Below are positions 45,099-53,100 of a DNA stretch of 64,000 bases, one piece after another; positions within the stretch are counted from its first letter, which is position 1; the number at the start of each line of letters is the position of its first letter. Under the pieces are notes generated by a model. It searched no databases and had not been told where the DNA came from. It was given only the letters and a program-made list of their open reading frames with translations. Source of the stretch: Komagataeibacter saccharivorans (GTDB taxonomy: Bacteria; Pseudomonadota; Alphaproteobacteria; Acetobacterales; Acetobacteraceae). The stretch lies in contig NZ_NKTY01000002.1 of NCBI RefSeq assembly GCF_003207825.1, positions 173,645 to 237,644 of the forward strand, in the 5' to 3' direction. The translations under genes were made by a program, and so were the position numbers.

Positions 45099-46911
45099 CG
45101 TAGACGGTATTGCCACCGGTGGTGGGGGACGCCCCATCACCGCCCTTATAGGCGAATTTGCGCAGATAGGTGTACTGCACGCCGGTCATCACCGCGCCAT
45201 AGCCGCCCTGCAGCACATGCCACCAGCCGCCTACCGTCAGGTCGGCAAGGGTATGGGTCTGGGCATCACAGCTACCGCCGGTAATCATCTCCACATTACA
45301 ACTGCTCAGCGACAGGTCGTTCACGCCGTAGCCATACTGGTAGCCATCCGTGCCGGTATAGGTCCGCCGCCCGGCATGTTCCACGCCACCATACAGATAG
45401 ACCAGCAGGTTGGGGGTCGGGTGGCCGATCAGTCCCATGCTGCCGATGATTTCGGGAATGGGCGCGGGCGTGCCATTGGCCTTGAATGTGGCGTCGGGCA
45501 GCATGCCGGGGCCATAGCGGCCAATGCCCTCACCCGCCAGCACGTTGCCGGTAAACTGCAGGAAGCGGGGAATGACATGCACCGTCACGTCCCCACCGAC
45601 GCCACCTGCAAAGGACACCCGTTCGCGGATCGGCCCACCCGTGGCGGACTGCGACATGGCCTTGAACCAGCGCGCCAGACCGTAAATCTCGTAATGGGCG
45701 GGCTTGGTGTCCAGCGCCCCTTTCAGCACGATGTCAGGGGCGACATCCATGCTGTATTTGGCGTTGGGATTGAGCATGCCCGAGCCAGCGTTGCTGTAGA
45801 GTATGCGCGTGCCGGATGAGGCGAGGATATCATCATCGGTGCCGCTCAGCATCGGATGATCGCTGCTGCTGCCTGATGCCGCGTAAGCCACCTGTGGCGC
45901 TTCAAGCGAAAGCCCCAGCCACCATTTGCGCCCGAAATCCTTGATGAAGCGGATCTGTGGCACGCGGGTAAAGACGATACCGGGTATCTGGTTGTTATCG
46001 ACTACCGGCGGTAGCTGTTCATGACGTGACAGCAGGCCCTGCGTGTAACCTGTGGTCAGGCTCCATGCCTGCCCGGCCAGCACATGGAACCCCCATTTGG
46101 TGTTGCTGTAGGTCATGTACGCCTGCCGGATTCGCGGCGTGTAGCTGTTGGTCTGGTAGCTGTTGGCCGTACCTGCCGCGCCGCCGAAATCCGTCTCGAT
46201 ATAGCCGGATAGGGTTTCATCCTTGGTGGGCGAACCCTGCAGCAGCACGCTCAGGCGCGTAAGCTGCGCGGACGGGCGGTACTCGCCCGTATGGGCGTTG
46301 GGGCTGTTGGCGTAAGGGAAGCTGCCCCAGCTTGTGGCGGGGCCGCTGGTCAGGTTCTTGCTGCGATAGATGTTTGAAAAGTCGATGAAGCCGCCCAGCC
46401 GTACCGAAACCCCGCCAATGCGGAACACGGGGGGCAGGCTGTCCACGCCTGTCTGGGTAATGGCAAGCGGGCTGGAGGAATCAAGGTCAAGCTTGGGCTG
46501 GCTGGGAATGATGCTTTCCGTCATCGTGTTTTCCGCCGCTGCCGCGGCCTGCGCATCATCCGACAGTGCAGGGCCACCTATGACCAGACGCGACAGGTCG
46601 GGCATGGCGGTGATCTGCCCGGAAGGAGAAGGGGCGGTCCACGCCGTACTGGCCCGCCCGCCGGAACGCAGCGTGCGGCTGGCTGGCATGTGCTGTGCGT
46701 TCTGTGCCCCGCCGTGGCGGGCCTCGATCTGCTGGACCTTGGCTTCAAGCCGTCGCATTTCGGCATGGATGGCACGGATTTCCGCCATGTCATCCGCCCG
46801 CGCGCAATCCGGCATGACCATGCCGCCAAGCAGCACCGCAACCCCGCCCCACATGATGGCCTGCCTGCCTGCGGTGCAGGACAGGCAGCTTTCTTTACAA
46901 CAGCAATCCAT
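45070..46911 (-). CDS. Outer-membrane porin, DcaP-like with N-terminal coiled coil
   Basis: A 613-residue outer-membrane protein of the DcaP type. A signal region is followed by a short coiled coil, DMAEIRAIHAEMRRLEAKVQQIEARHGG (about residues 40-67), that would trimerise in the periplasm. The barrel part has SVRLGGFIDFSNIYRS, GYIETDFGGAAGTAN and RQAYMTYSNTKWGFHVLAGQ, typical for this family. The start is uncertain: M1 adds a Cys-rich leader (CCCKESCLSC), while ATG at 46854 starts at MWGGVAVLLGG. The C-terminus ends FRYLPFQ rather than a terminal Phe. Substrate unknown. Confidence 0.82.
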   Translation of the reverse strand: MDCCCKESCLSCTAGRQAIMWGGVAVLLGGMVMPDCARADDMAEIRAIHAEMRRLEAKVQQIEARHGGAQNAQHMPASRTLRSGGRASTAWTAPSPSGQITAMPDLSRLVIGGPALSDDAQAAAAAENTMTESIIPSQPKLDLDSSSPLAITQTGVDSLPPVFRIGGVSVRLGGFIDFSNIYRSKNLTSGPATSWGSFPYANSPNAHTGEYRPSAQLTRLSVLLQGSPTKDETLSGYIETDFGGAAGTANSYQTNSYTPRIRQAYMTYSNTKWGFHVLAGQAWSLTTGYTQGLLSRHEQLPPVVDNNQIPGIVFTRVPQIRFIKDFGRKWWLGLSLEAPQVAYAASGSSSDHPMLSGTDDDILASSGTRILYSNAGSGMLNPNAKYSMDVAPDIVLKGALDTKPAHYEIYGLARWFKAMSQSATGGPIRERVSFAGGVGGDVTVHVIPRFLQFTGNVLAGEGIGRYGPGMLPDATFKANGTPAPIPEIIGSMGLIGHPTPNLLVYLYGGVEHAGRRTYTGTDGYQYGYGVNDLSLSSCNVEMITGGSCDAQTHTLADLTVGGWWHVLQGGYGAVMTGVQYTYLRKFAYKGGDGASPTTGGNTVYVTFRYLPFQ

Positions 46912-47205
46912 CAGTCTGGCGCGTCAGCCCCTGAATACATGATTAACAAAATCCACCCGTGCCGGGTACGGGCACGGGATAATATCGGCTGCGTGCAGAT
47001 GGCAGCAGATACCGTCTGTTTTCTTTCACCGGCAACATAACATGCGTAATACATGAACGGATTGCATCTTATATAGAAAAAATGTTTATCTGTTATGCAT
47101 TAAATATTCATACGCACGACATATATTCGCATGATTTCCTTTATTTCATAACATTTCTGCCGTTAACTCAAGTCCTTTACATGCACTGACATGGGAGTGA
47201 GAGAT
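46912..47205. other. AT-rich divergent promoter region
   Basis: This gap between the divergent porin and aquaporin-like genes is clearly AT-richer than its surroundings, with runs such as TTTATATAG-like and ATTAAATATT. It probably holds promoters for both. No coding sequence or strong inverted repeat is seen. Confidence 0.4.
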
Positions 47206-48102
47206 ATGACCGAATCCCGGCAATCGGGTTCCCGTCCCATCGAGGACCGACCGCTGGCCGGTATGCCGCATCCTGACCATCCCTTTCACTGGAAGCTGTA
47301 TGGATGCGAAATGGTCGCCACCGTGGTGCTGATGCTCTGCGGGATCATTTCCGTGACGGTGCTGACGGCCCCTTTCAGTGTCATCGGCAGGGACCTTGCG
47401 CCCCATCCCCTGCTCCAGACCGCCTTATGCGGCCTGTTCTTTGGCCTGTCGGGGACTGTGGCCGCCTATACGCCGTTTGGCCGTGTCAGCGGGGCGCATG
47501 TCAGCCCGTCCGTCTCGCTGGCGTTCAGTCTCGCGGGGCGGCTGGGGGGTGTCGATCTGTGCGGCTACGTTGCGGCGCAGATGGCGGGCGCCTGTGTCGC
47601 CACCTTTCTCCTCGCCCTTTTCGGGCATCTGCTTCCGGGATGGGGGCGCATGGTGCATGAATCCGCCTATGCCGCGACCGTTCCCTTTTCAGGGGTAGCG
47701 GTTATCTGGCCGCTGGTGACGGAGGTGGCGCTGACCGCCCTGCTGGTGCTGATGCTGTGCTGCCTTGCCGCCCATCCGACATGGAAAGTGGTGACGCCAT
47801 GGGCGGGCGGGCTGTTCTTTTTCATATGCAATCCGATTTCGGCCTGGCTGTCGGGCAACAGCTCCAATCTGGCGCGCAGTTTTGGTCCGGCGCTGATGGC
47901 GGGACAGTGGCAGGCGTTCTGGATTTATGTGCTTGGTCCCTTCATGGGGGCAGCACTTGCGATCTGGCTGCTGCGTTCGCGCCTGCTGGGACGTATCGAG
48001 GTGGAGGAGGCGCGGCTGGTCAATTTCGGCCACCATGGCCGCATCCCTTCCCTGCTGCATCCGGGCCGTCATGCGGGGGCGCAGGGGACGCCCCGCCAGT
48101 GA
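47206..48102 (+). CDS. MIP/aquaporin-family channel with altered NPA boxes
   Basis: A 298-residue membrane protein with six hydrophobic segments and the two pore-loop regions of the aquaporin family. The first loop reads SGAHVSPSVS (residues 95-104), with Ser-Pro-Ser at 100-102 where aquaporins have Asn-Pro-Ala. The second reads SGNSSNLARSFGPAL (216-230), with Asn-Leu-Ala at 221-223 and the conserved pore Arg224. The N-terminal tail is hydrophilic, and the C-terminal tail is long and basic. ATG at 47206 follows GGGAG by eight bases. A small neutral solute is likely, but the altered boxes leave the cargo open. Confidence 0.82.
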   Translation: MTESRQSGSRPIEDRPLAGMPHPDHPFHWKLYGCEMVATVVLMLCGIISVTVLTAPFSVIGRDLAPHPLLQTALCGLFFGLSGTVAAYTPFGRVSGAHVSPSVSLAFSLAGRLGGVDLCGYVAAQMAGACVATFLLALFGHLLPGWGRMVHESAYAATVPFSGVAVIWPLVTEVALTALLVLMLCCLAAHPTWKVVTPWAGGLFFFICNPISAWLSGNSSNLARSFGPALMAGQWQAFWIYVLGPFMGAALAIWLLRSRLLGRIEVEEARLVNFGHHGRIPSLLHPGRHAGAQGTPRQ

Positions 48103-48190
48103 TGGGCAGGCAGCCTACTTGCAATCGGCGCAAATTATTCCCAATATCATAACCAGAAACGCGAATCGGGTCCCAGACCCGGTTTGCAGG

Positions 48191-48347
48191 CGTTCTCAGG
48201 GCGGGGCGAAATTCCCCACCGGCGGTGAGTGTTCCCTGTCCGCAGGGGCATAAGTCCGCGAGCGCCCGGTCGCAGTCATGCGGGCGGGGTCAAGCAGATC
48301 CGGTGTGATTCCGGAACCGACGGTTACAGTCCGGATGAGAGAGAACG
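48191..48347 (+). promoter_or_regulatory. FMN (RFN element) riboswitch
   Basis: The full FMN aptamer is present. The closing stem pairs CGTTCTC (48191-48197) with GAGAACG (48341-48347). Inside are GGGCGGGGCGAAATTCCCCACCGGCGG near the start, the AGTCCGCGAGCG block, and GATCCGGTGTGATTCCGG...CCGACGGTTACAGTCCGGATG near the end, which are the conserved RFN parts. It lies upstream of ribD and would lower riboflavin gene expression when FMN is plentiful. Confidence 0.95.
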
Positions 48348-48361
48348 AGAACTGTACACCC

Positions 48362-48380
48362 GCCTTCCGTCATGGAAGGC
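48362..48380 (+). promoter_or_regulatory. Shine-Dalgarno-sequestering hairpin of the FMN switch
   Basis: GCCTTCC (48362-48368) pairs perfectly with GGAAGGC (48374-48380) over a five-base loop. The right arm contains GGAAGG, the likely ribosome site for the ATG at 48387. The stem would hide this site, a normal expression platform for FMN switches that act on translation. The role is inferred from position. Confidence 0.55.
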
Positions 48381-48386
48381 AGGCAG

Positions 48387-49484
48387 ATGGTTTTACGCGC
48401 CCTGAGTCCGTCCAGATGGATGGAGTACTGTTGCTTGGACGCGTTGCCACGGGGCATCATGCCCTTTCCCACTCCTGACCTGCCTGAAGCGGTTGCGCAT
48501 GGTTTTCGCGCCGCGGTGGATGAGGCCGCGCGCCATGTGGGCGCCACGGCGCCCAATCCTCCTGTCGGCTGTGCGCTGCTGGACCGTGATGGCGTCATCC
48601 TTGCCGTTGGTGGCCATCATCGCGCCGGTACTCCCCATGCCGAAATACAGGCCATAAACCAGTGCCGTGAACGCGGCCTGCTGGACCGCGCGCATACGGC
48701 GGTGGTGACACTGGAACCGTGCAACCATACCGGCCGTACGGGTCCGTGTTCACAGGCGCTGCTGGCAACGCCGGTGCGCACGATATGGATCGGATTGCGT
48801 GACCCCAACCCGCATGTGGAAGGCGGCGGCGCGGATTACCTGCACCAGCATGGATGCAGCGTGCATGTGCTCCAGCCCGTTCCCACGCATGCGGCGGCCC
48901 TTGCGGCCTGCCGCAGCCTGCTGGCCCCGTTCGCGCATTTCATGCGTACCGGCCAGCCATGGATTACGGTCAAGCAGGCGCTGGACGCCACGGGTTCCAT
49001 GGTGCCGCCCGCAGGTCAGACGACCTTTAGCGCGCCGGCCTCCCTTGACCTTGCGCATAAGCTGCGCCGGGCCACGGACGCGGTGATTACCGCCAGCGGC
49101 ACCATCCGCGCTGACAGCCCTGCCCTGACCGTGCGCCGTGTGGCGGATCATCCCGGTCGTGCGCCGCGTATCCTCGCCATCTGCACCCGGAGGGGGGAAG
49201 TGGACGAAGCCTACCTGCTGGCCGCGCGTGCGCGTGGTTTCGATGTTCGGGTCTGCACCGATATCGCGGCCCTGCCGGACATGCTGGGGCAGGCGGGCGT
49301 GACCTGGGCGATGGTGGAGGCAGGGCCTGCGCTGCTGGCTGAAATCGTGGCCCGTAACCTGTGGCATGACTGGCTGACCATCACGGCGGATGGCAGCGGC
49401 ATGGATCGCTACGATGTCCGTGTGCGGGAAGGGGATGTGACCCCGCTGCGCCTTTTCCCCGAACTCTCCGGTATGAAGGAGTAA
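48387..49484 (+). CDS. ribD: Bifunctional riboflavin deaminase/reductase
   Basis: RibD deaminates and then reduces the pyrimidine intermediate of riboflavin synthesis. The N-terminal deaminase domain has TAPNPPVGC, the zinc motif HAEIQAI and PCNHTGRTGPCSQAL (His, Cys, Cys ligands). The reductase domain follows from about residue 170 with PWITVKQALDATGSM and TDAVITASGTIRADSP. The start is debated: ATG at 48387 has GGAAGG seven bases before it, inside the switch hairpin, and gives 365 residues; ATG at 48459 fits the family's usual N-terminal length better but lacks a good site. First gene of the rib operon. Confidence 0.92.
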   Translation: MVLRALSPSRWMEYCCLDALPRGIMPFPTPDLPEAVAHGFRAAVDEAARHVGATAPNPPVGCALLDRDGVILAVGGHHRAGTPHAEIQAINQCRERGLLDRAHTAVVTLEPCNHTGRTGPCSQALLATPVRTIWIGLRDPNPHVEGGGADYLHQHGCSVHVLQPVPTHAAALAACRSLLAPFAHFMRTGQPWITVKQALDATGSMVPPAGQTTFSAPASLDLAHKLRRATDAVITASGTIRADSPALTVRRVADHPGRAPRILAICTRRGEVDEAYLLAARARGFDVRVCTDIAALPDMLGQAGVTWAMVEAGPALLAEIVARNLWHDWLTITADGSGMDRYDVRVREGDVTPLRLFPELSGMKE

Positions 49485-49486
49485 AG

Positions 49487-50104
49487 ATGTTTTCTGGCAT
49501 TATCGAGTATCAGGGGCACGTCAGTGCCGCGCGGCGACTGGACCGGGATCTGGAAATAACGGTGGAAACCGGCATTACCGATCTGGCTCTGGGCGAAAGC
49601 GTCGCCGTCAATGGCGTGTGTCTGACCGTCACCGCCTTTGACGCCGCGGGTAAGGCCTCCTTCTTCATCAGTTCGGAAACGCTGGACCGCACGGCCCTTG
49701 GGCGGATCGCGGTGGGGCGCACCGTCAACCTTGAACGTGCGGTCACTGCCGGTACCCGTCTTTCGGGTCATATCGTGCAGGGTCATGTGGATGGGACCGC
49801 GCGTCTGCTGGAAGTCGAAAAGACGGGGGAGGGACGGCGCATTGTCTTTTCCGTTCCCGCCCGGCTGCGGCGCTACCTTGTGGAAAAGGGCTCGATCACG
49901 CTGGACGGCATCAGCCTGACGCTCAATGAGGTTGGCGCGCCGGGGGCGGAGGGCAGCGATCCCGATGCGTTCCGCATCGCCCTCATGATCATTCCCCATA
50001 CATGGGATCACACCACCCTTGGCACCCTGAAGGCAGGGGATGCGGTGAATGTCGAAGTCGATGTCATCGCCAAATATGTGGAGAGCATATGTCAGTATCG
50101 TTGA
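49487..50104 (+). CDS. ribE: Riboflavin synthase alpha subunit
   Basis: RibE forms riboflavin from two 6,7-dimethyl-8-ribityllumazine molecules. The 205-residue protein starts MFSGIIEYQG and shows the family's two similar beta-barrel halves: GESVAVNGVCLTVT in the first and GSITLDGISLTLNEV in the second, with GHIVQGHVDG between. It begins three bases after the ribD stop and overlaps ribBA by 16 bases, so the genes are co-translated. Also named ribC in some species. Confidence 0.95.
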   Translation: MFSGIIEYQGHVSAARRLDRDLEITVETGITDLALGESVAVNGVCLTVTAFDAAGKASFFISSETLDRTALGRIAVGRTVNLERAVTAGTRLSGHIVQGHVDGTARLLEVEKTGEGRRIVFSVPARLRRYLVEKGSITLDGISLTLNEVGAPGAEGSDPDAFRIALMIIPHTWDHTTLGTLKAGDAVNVEVDVIAKYVESICQYR

Positions 50105-51354
50105 TGCCCCCCGCGCTGGCACAGGCTGTTGCCACCATCCGCCGGGGCGGAATGATCATCCTTGTGGATGACGAGGACCGCGAAAACGAGGGCGATCTGG
50201 TCATGGCCGCCGAGTGCATGACGCCGGAGGCGATGAACTTCATGGTCACGCATGCGCGTGGTCTGGTGTGCATGCCCATGTCGCCCGAACGGATCACGCA
50301 GCTTAACCTGCCCATGATGACGCAGGTGAACACCTGCCCGCGCGGCACGGCCTTCACCGTCTCGATCGAGGCGCGCGAAGGGGTGACAACCGGCATTTCC
50401 GCAGCCGACCGCGCCCGTACGGTGCTGGTGGCGGCGCAGCCTGATGCGACGGCGGCGGATCTTGTCTCGCCGGGGCATATCTTTCCGCTGCGCGCGGTGC
50501 CCGGCGGCACGGTGGCGCGGCCGGGCCATACGGAAGCGTCGGTCGATCTGGCGCGCATGGCCGGGCTGATACCCGCCGCCGTGATCTGCGAGATCATGAA
50601 CGAGGACGGCACCATGTCCCGCATGGATGACCTGCGCCCCTATGCCGAACGGCACGGGCTGCAGATCCTGTCCATCGCGGAACTGGCCCGCTGGCTCGAA
50701 TCGCACCCGCTGGATGCGACGGCGGACGCGACACCGGGCATCGAACAGGTGGCCCGTGCCCATCTGCCCAGCCGCTTTGGCGGCCCGGACATGATGATCC
50801 ATGCCTTCCGCGCGCCCGATGGCACCGAACATGTCGCCATGGTGAAGGGCCAGCCCGACAGGGCGGGTACCGTGCCGCTGGTGCGGCTGCATTCGGAATG
50901 TGTGACGGGGGATGCGCTGGGGTCGCTGCGATGCGACTGCGGCGCCCAGTTGCAGGGCGCGTTGCAGCAGATCGGGCAGGCGCAGGCCGGGGTGCTGGTT
51001 TACGTGCGCGGGCATGAAGGGCGCGGCATTGGCCTGGCCAACAAGATCCGCGCCTACGCATTGCAGGATGAGGGGCTGGATACGGTCGATGCGAACCATC
51101 GCCTTGGTTTCGAGACCGATGCGCGTGACTGGCAGGCTGCGTCCGCCATCCTGCACGCGCTGGGTGTGAACAGGCTCGACCTGCTGACGAACAACCCGGA
51201 CAAGGTGCGTGCCCTGCAGCAGCACGGCTTTGACGTACGCGAACGCATTCCCCTGACGGTGGCGGCCAATCCCTTCAACCGCGCCTATCTGGAAGCCAAG
51301 CGTACCCGCATGGGCCATGCCCTGTGCCAGCCGGAAACGGCGGATACGCACTGA
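50089..51354 (+). CDS. ribBA: Bifunctional DHBP synthase / GTP cyclohydrolase II
   Basis: RibBA supplies both starting branches of riboflavin synthesis: 3,4-dihydroxy-2-butanone-4-phosphate from ribulose-5-P and the pyrimidine from GTP. The first half has the metal motif DDEDRENEGDLVMAAE and HARGLVCMP. The second half keeps the cyclohydrolase zinc cysteines in SECVTGDALGSLRCDCG and the catalytic VRGHEGRGIGLANK, so both activities look intact (some relatives lose the second). ATG at 50089 follows GGAGAG and lies inside the end of ribE. Confidence 0.95.
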   Translation: MSVSLMPPALAQAVATIRRGGMIILVDDEDRENEGDLVMAAECMTPEAMNFMVTHARGLVCMPMSPERITQLNLPMMTQVNTCPRGTAFTVSIEAREGVTTGISAADRARTVLVAAQPDATAADLVSPGHIFPLRAVPGGTVARPGHTEASVDLARMAGLIPAAVICEIMNEDGTMSRMDDLRPYAERHGLQILSIAELARWLESHPLDATADATPGIEQVARAHLPSRFGGPDMMIHAFRAPDGTEHVAMVKGQPDRAGTVPLVRLHSECVTGDALGSLRCDCGAQLQGALQQIGQAQAGVLVYVRGHEGRGIGLANKIRAYALQDEGLDTVDANHRLGFETDARDWQAASAILHALGVNRLDLLTNNPDKVRALQQHGFDVRERIPLTVAANPFNRAYLEAKRTRMGHALCQPETADTH

Positions 51355-51386
51355 ATCATAACGACAGACACGGATAAAAGCTGGAT

Positions 51387-51872
51387 ATGAGCACCAACAT
51401 CCCCTCCGCCCCCGCGCAACTTGATTTCGCCCATCCGCCGCGCATTGCGATCGTGGTCAGCCGTTTCAATGAAAACGTGACCCACGGACTGCGTGATGGC
51501 GCGCTGGCGTGGCTGGCGGAACATGCGATCGCCATGCGTGATGATGACGTCATGTATGCGCCCGGTGCCTACGAACTGCCCCTTCTGGCCCAGACGCTGG
51601 CCCGCACGGGCCGTTACGACGGTGTGGTCTGCCTTGGCTGCGTGATCAAGGGCGATACGGCGCATTTCGAATTCATAAGCCTTGGCACGGCGATCGGCCT
51701 GCAGCAGGCATCGCTGAATACGGAAGTGCCGATCGCCTTTGGCGTGCTGACGACCTATACTGATGAACAGGCCGTGGTCCGTTCGCGTGATGACGTGCAC
51801 AACAAGGGACGCGAGGCCGTGGCGGCCTGTGTCGAAAGTCTCGCATTGCTTCAGAAAATCAGAGGCTGCTAA
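51387..51872 (+). CDS. ribH: 6,7-Dimethyl-8-ribityllumazine synthase
   Basis: RibH condenses the pyrimidine with dihydroxybutanone phosphate. The 161-residue protein has IAIVVSRFNENVTHGLRDGA, VMYAPGAYELPLLAQ, VCLGCVIKGDTAHFEFI (the His-containing active site) and the C-terminal PIAFGVLTTYTDEQA, all family features. It is the fourth gene of the rib operon, 32 bases after ribBA. An HpnL-type gene follows after about 75 bases on the same strand. Confidence 0.96.
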   Translation: MSTNIPSAPAQLDFAHPPRIAIVVSRFNENVTHGLRDGALAWLAEHAIAMRDDDVMYAPGAYELPLLAQTLARTGRYDGVVCLGCVIKGDTAHFEFISLGTAIGLQQASLNTEVPIAFGVLTTYTDEQAVVRSRDDVHNKGREAVAACVESLALLQKIRGC

Positions 51873-51947
51873 GATGCCACAGGACACCATAAATGGCTGA
51901 AAACGGCCCTTTATGGTCCTGTTTCAATCTGTGGACAGGGATGGCGG

Positions 51948-52958
51948 ATGCGGCAGTTCACCCTCATCGCCGGGGCATTCGGAATTGGTCTGACCATATG
52001 GATGCTGGGGCGTTTTGGCCTGCATGACATTCTCTGGCTGATGGCGGCCGGGGGATGGAGCATCCCTGTCATCATCCTTTTCCATACGACACAGGTCTGC
52101 GCTTCGGCGCAGGCATGGCGCATGCTGGCCCAGACCGGGCGCGCCCGTCTGGGCTTTGGCGATTTTTTCGCCCTGCGCTGCGCGCGCGAAGGGATCAACA
52201 ACCTTCTTCCCGTGGCGCAGGTGGGAGGCGAGGTCATCACCACCCGCCTTCTGGCGCGCAGGCATCATGTGGGCCTGCGGCGCGCGGCGGCGGCGACCAT
52301 ATGCGACCTGACCATCGAACTGCTCAGTCAGGTGACGTTCACCCTTATCGGACTGGGGGTGCTGTTCTGTCTGGTCCATCGTTCCGCCGTGACGGATGAA
52401 CTTATGGAAAGTGCCCTCGCAGCCGTGGCGCTGGGTGCGGTTTTCCTTGGCAGCCAGTATCTGGGCGCGGTGTCGGTTGTGGAAAAGCTGCTGGTGCGGA
52501 TCGCGGCCCATCTGGGATGGGACGGGGTGGAGGACATCCGTGGCCTGCATCAGGAAATCCTGACCCTTTACCGCACCCATGAAAATTCGCTGCGTGCGGG
52601 CGCGTTGCAACTGCTGGGCTGGTCGCTGGGCACGTTCGAGGTTTTTCTGGTTCTCGACGCGATGGGCCATCCCCTTTCGCTTGCTGACAGCTTTGTGATC
52701 GAGAGCGTGGGGCAGGCTGCGAAGTCGGCAGGCTTTGCCGTACCCGGCGCGCTGGGCGTGTCCGAAGGGGGGTATATCCTGATCGGTGGGCTGTTCGGCC
52801 TGTCGCCGCAGGTGGGGATCGCGCTTTCCCTGATCAAGCGCCTGCGGGAAATCGCATGGGGCCTGCCATCGCTTCTGGCATGGCAGGTGATGGAAATGCG
52901 CTGGATACGTCCCGAGCCCGCCCATGCGAAGGAAATACATCTGTCCGGTCGATCATGA
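51948..52958 (+). CDS. hpnL: HpnL-type hopanoid-associated membrane protein, copy 2
   Basis: A 336-residue polytopic membrane protein of the HpnL (UPF0104-like) family. It has about eight hydrophobic segments, and the typical stretches CAREGINNLLPVAQVGGEVITTRLLARR and FVIESVGQAAKSAGFAVPGALGVSEGGYILIGGLFG are present (residues about 85-112 and 245-285). Its closest context is hpnN, 140 bases downstream, so a role in moving hopanoids or another lipid is likely. It resembles the protein at 37429-38514 in fold but differs in sequence, so the two are probably old paralogues. Confidence 0.85.
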   Translation: MRQFTLIAGAFGIGLTIWMLGRFGLHDILWLMAAGGWSIPVIILFHTTQVCASAQAWRMLAQTGRARLGFGDFFALRCAREGINNLLPVAQVGGEVITTRLLARRHHVGLRRAAAATICDLTIELLSQVTFTLIGLGVLFCLVHRSAVTDELMESALAAVALGAVFLGSQYLGAVSVVEKLLVRIAAHLGWDGVEDIRGLHQEILTLYRTHENSLRAGALQLLGWSLGTFEVFLVLDAMGHPLSLADSFVIESVGQAAKSAGFAVPGALGVSEGGYILIGGLFGLSPQVGIALSLIKRLREIAWGLPSLLAWQVMEMRWIRPEPAHAKEIHLSGRS

Positions 52959-53100
52959 TATCGCCACGCTCCGTGCGTAGGCGTGCGTCATGAAGAACCA
53001 CCTTGCATCACGACCGCATCATGGGCCAAACCGGGCATCTTCACGGACTACCGCGCGCCACGCGGTACGCCGTAGGTTTCTGAAGGGCTGAATACTCGTC

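Noticed and set aside
50089..51354. Loss of GTP cyclohydrolase activity in RibBA
   Set aside because: The zinc cysteines and the HEGRGIG region are all present, so the second domain appears functional.
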